Source: Vibrio lentus (GTDB lineage Bacteria; Pseudomonadota; Gammaproteobacteria; Enterobacterales; Vibrionaceae). Taken from it: a DNA stretch of 64,000 bases. Under the pieces are notes generated by a model, which was not told the DNA's origin, searched no databases, and saw nothing but the letters and a program-made list of their open reading frames with translations. The DNA lies in contig NZ_JAUFQE010000002.1 of NCBI RefSeq assembly GCF_030409755.1, positions 1,054,001 to 1,118,000 on the forward strand, in the 5' to 3' direction. This document shows positions 17,083 to 28,107 of the stretch, in pieces. The stretch's first letter is position 1, and every line of letters begins with the position of its first letter. The position numbers and the translations under genes were made by a program.

Positions 17083-18467
17083 AACACATCCTGATTGTTA
17101 GTTAAGACAGGTTCTTTGCTGCTCGCATTCCACTTGTTGATGAATATATGGTCTGGGTCATACATATCGGTCTGCTTAGCCAAGTCGAAATGGTGTGATT
17201 TGGGTTGTGCTTGGTTGGCATTCTTTTGTTTGTTGGTTTGGGTGTTTACCTGAGAGTTCAGGGCTCCGGCTATGTAAGCCCAATTACCCCAGTTTGATGC
17301 CACGTCATAGTCGATAAGTTGGCTCTCAAAATAGGCTGCGCCGTGTCGCCAATCGATCCCTAGTTCGTAGATCAAACAGCTAGCGGCCAGCTGTCTTCCT
17401 CGATTAGACATGTAGCCTGTTTCGTTAAGTTGGCGCATACACGCGTCGACAATCGGGTAGTTGGTATTGCCACTTTTCCATTTGGCTAAATTCAAGTTCG
17501 ACGTTGCTGAGGAGTTTGGGGTGTTGAGTTCTTGTTTTGAAGAATCACCGAATAACGATGAGCCCAGAGATAAACATTTCCAATAGAAATATTCGCGCCA
17601 CAACAACTCAAAGTAGATCCAATAGGTTGAATCGTTACTGCCATGTTCGGTTTCGAACTGCTTCAAATGGCTATAAATCGTTTTAGGCGAAACGCAGCCG
17701 AGTGCCAACCACGGCGAAAACTTGGTTGAGTTTTCGATGCCGTCAAATGCGTTTCGAGTCTGCTTGTAGTCAAGAGCGTAATCATGTGAGAAGTAGTTAT
17801 CTAGATGTGCTAGTCCTGCGTCTTCGCCACCCAAATAATCGTTTGTTGCTGCGCTTTCATCATTTGATGAACTGAATAGTGGGATTGCCGATACTGGTGT
17901 TGGTGTTGATGTCACTGCTGGTGGAAGGTGTGCAATAACCGTCTCGCCGCCATTAATGTCCAAGTGTTCGACTAGCTTTCTAAATTTGGTAAACGAGCTC
18001 GGGACTTTTGATAATTCAAACGGCAGCTCATGTGAGTCAAACAAGGTCGAGTGATGTGGCAAGCATGTTATTAAACCAGGGTGACGGCTTTGTAGTGAAT
18101 GAATCAATCGTCGCTCTTCGTGACCGCAGTGTGCATTGGCGAAAAAGTGGGTGACGAGCTGTGTAGCAATGATTTGGCTGAGTGTTTGCTCGGCTGCGTC
18201 TGGTTCTAAATGATTACTGTGAATCACGACAAGTTTCTGCCCAAGCTTCACTAAATTCGAATCTAAATTGTCTATCGATTGTGAAACAAAGGTCTGGCGA
18301 TGCGCGCCATAACTTTGCTCTTGCGCGAAATCAGCAGAGAAACGAACCAAAGTGGGTTCGACAATCGCACAAATGAGCTTATCGACGCTCTGTGCAGCGT
18401 AATGGAACAATTGATTGTCGTTGATTCTTAAGTCGTTTGTAAAAAGATAGAGACCAATCTTTTTCAT
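17079..18467 (-). CDS. DASH-type cryptochrome/photolyase
   Basis: The 462-residue protein has an N-terminal antenna domain (GLYLFTNDLRINDNQ). Its FAD-binding C-terminal domain carries FSPWLALGCVSPKTIY, SNRGRQLAASCLIYELG and DVASNWGNWAYIAG. Cry-DASH proteins bind FAD and a folate and repair cyclobutane dimers in single-stranded DNA or act as light sensors. It is the promoter-proximal gene of the cry-DASH / FeS-photolyase / SDR operon. The 228-base gap upstream (18468-18694) should hold the promoter. Confidence 0.92.
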   Translation of the reverse strand: MKKIGLYLFTNDLRINDNQLFHYAAQSVDKLICAIVEPTLVRFSADFAQEQSYGAHRQTFVSQSIDNLDSNLVKLGQKLVVIHSNHLEPDAAEQTLSQIIATQLVTHFFANAHCGHEERRLIHSLQSRHPGLITCLPHHSTLFDSHELPFELSKVPSSFTKFRKLVEHLDINGGETVIAHLPPAVTSTPTPVSAIPLFSSSNDESAATNDYLGGEDAGLAHLDNYFSHDYALDYKQTRNAFDGIENSTKFSPWLALGCVSPKTIYSHLKQFETEHGSNDSTYWIYFELLWREYFYWKCLSLGSSLFGDSSKQELNTPNSSATSNLNLAKWKSGNTNYPIVDACMRQLNETGYMSNRGRQLAASCLIYELGIDWRHGAAYFESQLIDYDVASNWGNWAYIAGALNSQVNTQTNKQKNANQAQPKSHHFDLAKQTDMYDPDHIFINKWNASSKEPVLTNNQDVL

Positions 18468-18694
18468 TACTTACACTCGTGATTTGTTAATTATTAGACG
18501 CTTACGAGTTGATAAGCCGACAAGATCACAAATGAACTTAGCAAATGGGGGATAGTTGGATTGGGGTAAATAAGAGGGGATGTAAGCCAACCAATAATAC
18601 CGATAGAGGCTGGCTAATGAAGCCTGGCTTTATAAGCCAAAACAGCTATTTTTTAAGAGCGACAGTTTTTAGGAACCGTGGGTCTCTAGAAGCT

Positions 18695-19117
18695 CTAGTC
18701 CATAGGAACGACGAGTATGTCGACGGGAGAAGAGTCTATCAATTGCTTTGAGTGCGAGATGATCTTATGCCAAAAATCGTGGTGATGACCACAAAGCATT
18801 AGGTCAATGTTGTGCGTTTTCACGGCATCCTTGAGTTTATCATTCAAATCACCTGTACCTACGAAAATATGCTGAACTGGCTGTTTAGCGTAAGCCTCAA
18901 ACTCTCTTAAGTGTTTTATCGCATCATCATTGACAGGTAAGTCACCATTATTTTGCTGAATATCAACGAGTTCTGGGTAGATTTCTCCGTGAGTACCGTC
19001 GATATAAACAAACGAAAGTTCCGTTTCTAGTTTGTTCGCGAAGAAGGTTGCTCTATCAATGAGTATTTTCGAGTCATCAGACATTTCAAGTGCGACCAGA
19101 ATATGTCGGTATTCCAT
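18695..19117 (-). CDS. UspA-subfamily universal stress protein
   Basis: The 140-residue protein begins YRHILVALEMS and ends in CGHHHDFWHKIISHSKQLI then VDILVVPMD. That ending closely resembles E. coli UspA (GHHQDFW...), the subgroup without the G-x2-G-x9-G ATP motif. Cytoplasmic dimer; induced in stationary phase and by stresses in relatives. Single gene. Confidence 0.9.
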   Translation of the reverse strand: MEYRHILVALEMSDDSKILIDRATFFANKLETELSFVYIDGTHGEIYPELVDIQQNNGDLPVNDDAIKHLREFEAYAKQPVQHIFVGTGDLNDKLKDAVKTHNIDLMLCGHHHDFWHKIISHSKQLIDSSPVDILVVPMD

Positions 19118-19352
19118 AATTAAAGCCTCTTGTTATTAGTGATGTTACAAGCATAGTTTCTCTCTAAGTAAATGATATCGAAGAGGTCTCATATTGCGTA
19201 AAATCATCATTCAAAGATCTTCTAAGTACTCTCGTATTTATATCGCTTTGATTGATAAGAAATTTACAAAAGGTTGTTATAGTGGTTCGAGCGTTAGCTT
19301 ATGCTAGTAGATAGGCTCGACAGTTCAACGCGCCACTAACAAAGAGGCACCA

Positions 19353-20483
19353 ATGACAGCATTACTTACCATTCCCACTCGCACATTAGGCTTTGACTAC
19401 GATATTGAGATCAGTGATTGGTCGCAAAAGCTCGTGGGCTTTCATGTGTTTGAAGATGGTAGACGGCCGCTCGACGGTGGTATTGGTTTAAGCCTCAATC
19501 TTGTTGAACAATTTGATGTAAATGGCCGTTGGTTAGATTCGTTACCTGATCGTTATCGTGAAATCACCGATGATTTTCCCGAGTATCAATATCAAATGCT
19601 TTGGTTGGCTGCGAACACTTATGAGGCGGCTCAACTGCTTGAATTAAGGCCGGTTATCTTGGCGTTAATCTGCATGAAACACAGTGTCGATAACAAGAAA
19701 GCATTGGAACTGAGTCGCCTAGGACAAAAGAGAATCTTAGCCAAACTGGGCTTAGACGGAAGTAAAGCGACGCTCAAATTTATCGATAAGCTAGAGCTTA
19801 ACTATAACGTTGGAGATGAGCTTGACCACATTGTTCGAATTCTCGAACCGCTGCAAAGGCGTGTGCTCAAATTCAAACATTACTCTAAAGTAGGCTATAC
19901 AGCGCTGCGTTTGGATCAGGTTCATCCGTTTTTAACCGGCAGTCGATTAGGTATTGCAATGGTTGAAGAGGGAAGGCTCAATGCGCCTTCAAAGATGGCT
20001 ATGTTCCAAGACGCGATTTTACTGGGTCAAGATTTGGAGATGGACGATCCATTGCGCGCCATCACCAGTCAAAATTCCTTTGCTATGTTTGAGCAACTGC
20101 ATGATAGATGGACAGAACAGCGTCAGTTACGCCGTCTAGAAGGAAATCGGCCTGTGGACATGGACATCCCTTATCCAGTTCCTTTACTCGGTAATGACAA
20201 TATTCATCCGCTTACTGATTACTACGACCTTGAACAAGAGGGCGTGGAACAAAAACATTGTATTGGCGTCTATCACAATCGAATCATGAGCGACCGCTAT
20301 GTGGTATTTCGAATGCTCAAGCCTCAGCGCTTAACCATTGGCTTACGTCGTGTTCCAAGCAAAGCCTTTCCGTTTGAAATTGACCAGATTTGTGGGAAAC
20401 GAAATGCACCGCCATCCGAGTCTGCTCGCCAAGTTATTCATGATTGGTTAGAAGCGAGTAAGCAAAAGTATCCGAAGCAATAG
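19353..20483 (+). CDS. PcfJ-domain protein
   Basis: A 376-residue soluble protein. Its C-terminal part, about 285-360, has the PcfJ-like pattern: EQEGVEQKHCIGVYHNRI (the conserved HC and Y), then YVVFRML, an LTIGL strand and a DQICGKRNAPP segment. The N-terminal 280 residues include a Leu-rich helical stretch (ALELSRLGQKRILAKLGL) with no recognised domain. PcfJ proteins are best known from conjugative plasmids and phages and lack a defined biochemical role. This one is chromosomal, followed 24 bases on by a tiny zinc-ribbon gene that probably shares its transcript. Confidence 0.6.
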   Translation: MTALLTIPTRTLGFDYDIEISDWSQKLVGFHVFEDGRRPLDGGIGLSLNLVEQFDVNGRWLDSLPDRYREITDDFPEYQYQMLWLAANTYEAAQLLELRPVILALICMKHSVDNKKALELSRLGQKRILAKLGLDGSKATLKFIDKLELNYNVGDELDHIVRILEPLQRRVLKFKHYSKVGYTALRLDQVHPFLTGSRLGIAMVEEGRLNAPSKMAMFQDAILLGQDLEMDDPLRAITSQNSFAMFEQLHDRWTEQRQLRRLEGNRPVDMDIPYPVPLLGNDNIHPLTDYYDLEQEGVEQKHCIGVYHNRIMSDRYVVFRMLKPQRLTIGLRRVPSKAFPFEIDQICGKRNAPPSESARQVIHDWLEASKQKYPKQ

Positions 20484-20507
20484 CTGTGACGTAGAAGGAA
20501 TAACAGG

Positions 20508-20642
20508 ATGTTTCAACAAGGTGATTTATGCCCGCATTGTGGTTTGATTATTGTGATGCCAACGGATTTGCAAGCCGAATGCTTGGGGTGTGGCGAAGAA
20601 ATCAATGAAGACCCAGCCGACAGTTACGAAGAAGAAGAGTAG
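20508..20642 (+). CDS. 44-residue zinc-ribbon protein, partner of the PcfJ gene
   Basis: ATG 20508 follows an AACAGG ribosome site. The short protein has CPHCG then, 19 residues on, CLGCGEE, which is a zinc-ribbon arrangement, and a very acidic tail ending YEEEE. No known family is recognised. Placement right after the PcfJ-domain gene suggests a paired function. Confidence 0.65.
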   Translation: MFQQGDLCPHCGLIIVMPTDLQAECLGCGEEINEDPADSYEEEE

Positions 20643-20707
20643 CTTTATCTACACTGATATAAACCAAGGCTAGGATGGCCAAATTACCCTTTCAAAGGAT
20701 GGAAGAA

Positions 20708-21160
20708 ATGCAGAAAGTAATCTTTAGAAACTGTGATGAAAGTTCACCTTATTGGAGTGAATTAGAAGGCTTATTTCAAAGCGAATGGTCTGATTTCAAG
20801 TTGAAAGATACGTATAAAGACAGCGTGCAACTTCCCCCAGTAATAACAGTACTTCGCGATAATGTGGTCATTGGTGGCTTGGCATATTCCCATTTTCAGG
20901 AACCTCATCAAGTGCGGGATGTTGTGTGGATCAACGCCGTGTTTGTTGAACCTCAATGGCGCGGCCAAGGTATTGCGAGTGAATTGATTAAACGAGCTGT
21001 TGAACAAATGCCAGACTATTATCAATCCCAACCCTCGAAAGATTCAACGTCTAAGTTGTACGCCTACACCAATATTGCGCCTTTGTACCTTTCTCTTGGT
21101 TGGTCAATCGTCGAGATTGAAACCGAACCCAATCATCACGTCGTGAGCGTTTCGTTTTAG
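20708..21160 (+). CDS. GNAT family N-acetyltransferase
   Basis: The protein has about 150 residues. The core is WINAVFVEPQWRGQGIASELI, the acetyl-CoA loop RGQGIA, and the C-terminal segment IAPLYLSLGWSIVEIE. The start at 20708 follows a GGAAGAA ribosome site; in-frame ATGs at 20675 and 20699 are alternatives. Substrate unknown. It is convergent with the phosphopantetheinyl transferase, 18 bases apart, so it is not part of the siderophore operon. Confidence 0.82.
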   Translation: MQKVIFRNCDESSPYWSELEGLFQSEWSDFKLKDTYKDSVQLPPVITVLRDNVVIGGLAYSHFQEPHQVRDVVWINAVFVEPQWRGQGIASELIKRAVEQMPDYYQSQPSKDSTSKLYAYTNIAPLYLSLGWSIVEIETEPNHHVVSVSF

Positions 21161-21178
21161 ATTCAAACAGAATAGTCG

Positions 21179-22009
21179 TTATGTATCTGTCGAGTAGTAA
21201 CACACCGTCAGGTATGCGTTCTCTTGTGCTAAATGGTCGTATTGGCAAATTATACTCTCCGATTTATCGCCGTTTAAATTATGACTCTCTGAATCGGAAA
21301 TCTGCGAAGTGATATCTTTGGACAATTCGAATTGAACTGTGTTTTTGTCAATCGCGATCAATATTGCTGATTTAAAATCTAGTCCTCTTGAAACAAAGCG
21401 AGCCAATGCTTTGTAAATAGCCTCCTTAGCCGAAAACAGCAATGTCACAGCTTCAGCCCGAGTTAATCCATACCTCACCACCAAATCGACCTCTTGTACG
21501 GTCGCGACCATGTTCTCGATATCATCACAAACTTCATGGGAAATTCGGTGTTGTATATCGACCCCAATGTTTTCTTTGTTCACATGAGAAGAAGGTAAAA
21601 CTGCCACAGTGGCTAAGTTGTTACTATGGGAAATAGAACCCATTACACCATTTGGCAGACGTGGACTTCGGTCGACATTCGGTTCAAGGGACTTATGTGA
21701 AAAGCCCAGACTTTTTAATTCCCTCGCGACTAAATAACGTCCCGCAAAATACTCCGCCTTTCTTTTGTCGACCGATTGAGAGATCGCGATAGGGCAGTAC
21801 ACGTTTGTTATATAAAACAAATCGTCGTCAAAGCTTTGTTGATCAAACTGCGCAACATGGATTCCAATCCCCTTAGCTTTACAGATACATTCTTTTTGAA
21901 AGTTAAATTCGGCCACAATAAATGGATGATCCGTTGGTAGTGGACGAAAGGTGTTGTTCATCATTAGCTTAACCATTTTGCAACAAGGTGAATAATCAAT
22001 AATAAGCAT
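21179..22009 (-). CDS. EntD/Sfp-type 4'-phosphopantetheinyl transferase
   Basis: The 276-residue protein has the EntD-group motifs: RKAEYFAGRYLVARELK, a proline/arginine-rich PRLPNGVMGSISHS, the metal motif IGVDIQ (Asp) and the signature LLFSAKEAIYKAL. It moves the phosphopantetheine arm of CoA to the serine of NRPS carrier domains. The four carrier domains of the NRPS genes downstream on the other strand are its expected substrates. It is divergent from the uptake operon. The shared 194-base gap holds a Fur-like site, so iron limitation should induce both sides. Several ATGs lie near the start, and the first residues are uncertain. Confidence 0.9.
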   Translation of the reverse strand: MLIIDYSPCCKMVKLMMNNTFRPLPTDHPFIVAEFNFQKECICKAKGIGIHVAQFDQQSFDDDLFYITNVYCPIAISQSVDKRKAEYFAGRYLVARELKSLGFSHKSLEPNVDRSPRLPNGVMGSISHSNNLATVAVLPSSHVNKENIGVDIQHRISHEVCDDIENMVATVQEVDLVVRYGLTRAEAVTLLFSAKEAIYKALARFVSRGLDFKSAILIAIDKNTVQFELSKDITSQISDSESHNLNGDKSESIICQYDHLAQENAYLTVCYYSTDT

Positions 22010-22079
22010 CCATTATTCATGGTAAGGACTCTAACCCACTAAAAAATAGGGGAAAAGGTCGTATGGCATATAGTTTAAT

Positions 22080-22098
22080 CTAAATGAAAATCGTTTGC
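22080..22098. promoter_or_regulatory. Fur-box-like site between the PPTase and uptake operons
   Basis: CTAAATGAAAATCGTTTGC matches the 19-base Fur consensus at 12 positions by hand alignment. It lies in the divergent promoter gap, where Fur would block both directions in iron-replete cells. Confidence 0.5.
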
Positions 22099-22203
22099 AT
22101 TAGAGTTTTCGCAAGTGTATAAATGTTTGTCTGTTAATGATTTTATGAATATGTTCGTATTTCATTAATTTTTTAGTGAATGATGTGTTTTAAGGTTGAA
22201 GAT

Positions 22204-22979
22204 ATGCTCGAAGCAAAGGGACTCGGTTTTAGCGTAGGGGATAAGCAATTGCTCAAGACATTTGATGTGTCGTTTGAGCAAGGAAAAATCTACGCTTTGG
22301 TTGGGCATAACGGCTCGGGGAAATCGACCTTATTAAAGTTGCTAGCGAAGCAACAGCACGCCACTTCAGGCGATATTTTCCTGAAAGATAAAGCGGTCGC
22401 TAAATGGTCTGATAAGGACTTCGCACAGCAAATTGCTTACTTACCTCAACATTTACCTGCAACCGACAGTTTATCCAGCAAAGACCTGGTGAGCTTTGGT
22501 CGCTACCCTTGGCACGGCTTATTAGGTCGACTTTCAAGTAAAGATAAGCAATACGTTGAAGAAGCGATGCAACTTACCAACACAACGCAATACGCTGATC
22601 GTTTAGTGGATACCTTATCGGGTGGTGAACGCCAGCGTGTGTGGCTTGCGATGCTGTTGGCTCAACGCACCAAATACCTTTTGCTCGATGAGCCTTTAGC
22701 AGCGCTCGATATCGGCCATCAGATTGAAATGCTGACATTGATTAAGCGCCTGAGTGAAACATTAGAGATTGGCGTGATCATCGTGATACACGACATCAAT
22801 ATGGCTGCACGTTTCTGCGACCACATTATTGCCTTACATAGTGGCGAGCTATTAGTTGAAGGCGAGGTTGATGAGGTGTTCAAAGAGTCGATATTGAAAG
22901 ATATCTATGGTGTGCCTATGCACATTACTCAACACTCTGCGGGTTACCCAGTCGCGATGCCTGGTGATTTGGAGCCAGC

Positions 22980-22983
<4 letters not shown>
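22204..22983 (+). CDS. FhuC-like ATPase of the siderophore ABC importer
   Basis: The protein (about 259 residues from ATG 22204) has Walker A GHNGSGKST, the Q-loop YLPQHLP, signature LSGGERQR and Walker B YLLLDEPLAALD, then the IHDIN switch histidine. It powers import of ferric hydroxamate siderophore through the inner membrane. The chosen start follows an AAGG at good distance; an ATG at 22180 is the alternative. The stop overlaps the binding-protein start by four bases. Closest in type to FhuC. Confidence 0.93.
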
Positions 22984-25891
<2,908 letters not shown>

Positions 25892-26041
25892 CAGTCGCTT
25901 GTAGTCCTTGTCGTTAATTATCGCGATTACTGAACACTAGTAACGGGTGTCTGTTGAATTAACGGGTTGAGCTTCTAGAGGCCAAGACTAAACAACAAGA
26001 TTATCGTACTTGGTTTATACGGGTTTATCTTTTTCTTTATT

Positions 26042-26060
26042 GATAATGATAATCACAATA
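26042..26060. promoter_or_regulatory. Fur box upstream of the exporter-MbtH-NRPS operon
   Basis: GATAATGATAATCACAATA matches the Fur 19-mer at 16 positions. It sits 27 bases before the exporter start and should control the 18-kb biosynthetic operon. Confidence 0.85.
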
Positions 26061-26086
26061 ATAATTAATTGAATGGTGTATATGAA

Positions 26087-27742
26087 ATGGGATTGATCCT
26101 ATTGCTGGCTGAAAAACAGAAAAAGTCACTGTTGTTCGTGATCTTATTGAGTATTGCGAGTGCGTTCTTGAGCGTGGGCGTGATTGCGTTTATTCAGCAT
26201 AAGTTACTTGAAAGCAGTGGTCCACTTTCCAATACCCTAATTCAGTTTACTTTGCTGCTGATTGGTTTGTTGGTGACAGCCACCGTTGCTCAAGTTGCTC
26301 TCCATAAGCTGGGACATAAATTCGTTTATAACAAGCGTTGTGAATTGGTCTCTCAACTGTTGAATACCGATATAGAACAAGTCGAGAAGGTTGGAAGTGC
26401 AGGGGTACTCGCGTCACTTAATACTGACATTCGAAATATCACTATCGCATTCGTACATTTGCCTGAGCTGATTTATGGCTTGGTGTTAACCGTGGTGGCA
26501 TTGGTCTACCTGGCTTTTTTGTCTATGCCTCTGTTTGTTGTCAGCGTTTTAATGCTGTCGTTAACCGGTGTCATTGGCTATCTGCTTGTTACGCGCATCA
26601 CTAAACACGTTAAACAGGTTCGTGAGTACGACGACAAGTTGTATCACGATTACCAGTCCTTAATTGATGGTCGTAAGGAGCTATCTTTAAACCCATTCAG
26701 AGCTAAGCGTTACTTTGATGAAACGTTTTCAGTCAATGCTGAAGGTTACCGCAATCAAGTGACACAGGCCGATATCCTAAATGGTTTTGCTGCAAACATG
26801 GCGAATACCGTGGTATTGGCGCTGATTGGTTTGAACTTTTATCTGGCGACTGGCTTAGGTTGGGCGACGTTAGAAGTCGCATCTACATTCGCATTGGTTG
26901 TGTTGTTTATGAGAACACCATTGATGTCTGCAGTGGGTTCAATTCCAACCTTGATTACTGCCAATATTTCGATGAAGAAGTTGTCGTCGTTAGAGTTGAG
27001 TACCGACCGAAGCTTGAGTCCAAAATCGGCAAAAACCAAAGTATTCAACTCACTAGAACTCGTGGGAGCGAGCTATCGATATCGCTCAGATTTTGATGGC
27101 GACGCATTCAGCGTAGGTCCAATCGATTTTAAAATAGAACGCGGTGAACACATCTTCATTATTGGTGGAAATGGCAGTGGTAAGTCGACCTTTGCTCGTT
27201 TGCTTACGGGGCTCTACCGACCGCATTCTGGCCAAGTTTATGTCGATGGTAATGAGGTGACTCAAGCACATTGGCAAGATTATCGCCATCAATTCTCGGC
27301 TGTGTTCAGTGATTTTCATCTATTCCATCAAATTGTCGATGGTGAAGGCCAAGACATCGATAGCAAAGATATTGACGAGTGGATGGTACGTCTTGAAATG
27401 GCACATAAGGTCGATCACCAGCAAGGTAAGTTGAGTGATGTTCGCTATTCACAAGGTCAACGAAAGCGACTGGCACTGATGATGTCAGTTCTCGAAAAAC
27501 GCGGTTGTATTCTGCTTGATGAATGGGCCGCTGATCAGGACCCACGCTTTAGAAAGCTGTTTTACCGCCAGTTACTACCACTGCTTAAACAGCGTGGGGT
27601 GACTGTAATCGCGATTACTCATGATGACGCTTATTTTGATGCCGCAGACCGCATTTTCAAAATGGATACCGGCAATCTTATTGAGTTGAGTAAAGGGGAT
27701 TTGGCTCAAGCGCACCAAGCACTAGAAAGTGTTGTCGCTTGA
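26087..27742 (+). CDS. PvdE/SyrD-type cyclic-peptide/siderophore ABC exporter
   Basis: A half-transporter of about 551 residues: six membrane spans (about 1-300) fused to an ATPase domain. Walker A is IGGNGSGKST, the signature is YSQGQRKRLAL in place of LSGGQ, and Walker B is ILLDEWAADQD, all typical of PvdE relatives. PvdE moves an acylated siderophore precursor to the periplasm. Here it probably exports the peptide siderophore made by the downstream NRPSs. ATG 26087 is chosen; a TTG six codons upstream is possible. It is the first gene of the biosynthetic operon. Confidence 0.88.
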   Translation: MGLILLLAEKQKKSLLFVILLSIASAFLSVGVIAFIQHKLLESSGPLSNTLIQFTLLLIGLLVTATVAQVALHKLGHKFVYNKRCELVSQLLNTDIEQVEKVGSAGVLASLNTDIRNITIAFVHLPELIYGLVLTVVALVYLAFLSMPLFVVSVLMLSLTGVIGYLLVTRITKHVKQVREYDDKLYHDYQSLIDGRKELSLNPFRAKRYFDETFSVNAEGYRNQVTQADILNGFAANMANTVVLALIGLNFYLATGLGWATLEVASTFALVVLFMRTPLMSAVGSIPTLITANISMKKLSSLELSTDRSLSPKSAKTKVFNSLELVGASYRYRSDFDGDAFSVGPIDFKIERGEHIFIIGGNGSGKSTFARLLTGLYRPHSGQVYVDGNEVTQAHWQDYRHQFSAVFSDFHLFHQIVDGEGQDIDSKDIDEWMVRLEMAHKVDHQQGKLSDVRYSQGQRKRLALMMSVLEKRGCILLDEWAADQDPRFRKLFYRQLLPLLKQRGVTVIAITHDDAYFDAADRIFKMDTGNLIELSKGDLAQAHQALESVVA

Positions 27743-27743
27743 G

Positions 27744-27771
27744 TTTTTAAGAGCCGAGTTAGGCTCAAAAA
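27744..27771 (+). terminator. Intercistronic hairpin between exporter and MbtH genes
   Basis: GAGCC-N6-GGCTC with flanking TTTTT and AAAAA that can also pair, immediately after the exporter stop. It lacks a long T run downstream, so it is more likely an RNA-stability or partial attenuation element than a full terminator. Confidence 0.5.
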
Positions 27772-27801
27772 CATAATAAAACAAAGTTAGTTGAGGAAAG
27801 A

Positions 27802-28014
27802 ATGAGTATCGATAGCCCAAATACGGAATTTACCGTTGTTATAAACGAACAAGAACAATACAGCATTTGGCCAACCTACCACTTAGTGCCCAATGGTTGG
27901 ACTGAGGTCGGTGTAAAAGGCAAAAAAGAACATTGTCTTGCGCACATCCGAGAAGTTTGGACTGATATGCGTCCGAAAAGTTTACGCGACGCGATAGACG
28001 CTCTAGAACACTAA
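27802..28014 (+). CDS. MbtH-like protein
   Basis: The 70-residue protein has the MbtH signature: QYSIWPTYHLVPNGW followed by WTDMRPKSLRDAI (the conserved W and P residues). MbtH proteins bind NRPS adenylation domains and help them fold and work. It lies 93 bases before the first NRPS gene on the same strand and probably serves all four adenylation domains. Confidence 0.95.
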   Translation: MSIDSPNTEFTVVINEQEQYSIWPTYHLVPNGWTEVGVKGKKEHCLAHIREVWTDMRPKSLRDAIDALEH

Positions 28015-28107
28015 ACCCGTTTAACTTTTAGTTAGCACCTGTACTTTTCGCCTATAACGGGCGAATTGAGGATTTCTGCAACCAAATTTCATGTTTAGGT
28101 AATAAAA

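Noticed and set aside
19353..21160. A defence island around the PcfJ gene
   Set aside because: No recognised nuclease, helicase, toxin or phage gene nearby; only the PcfJ/zinc-ribbon pair is unusual.
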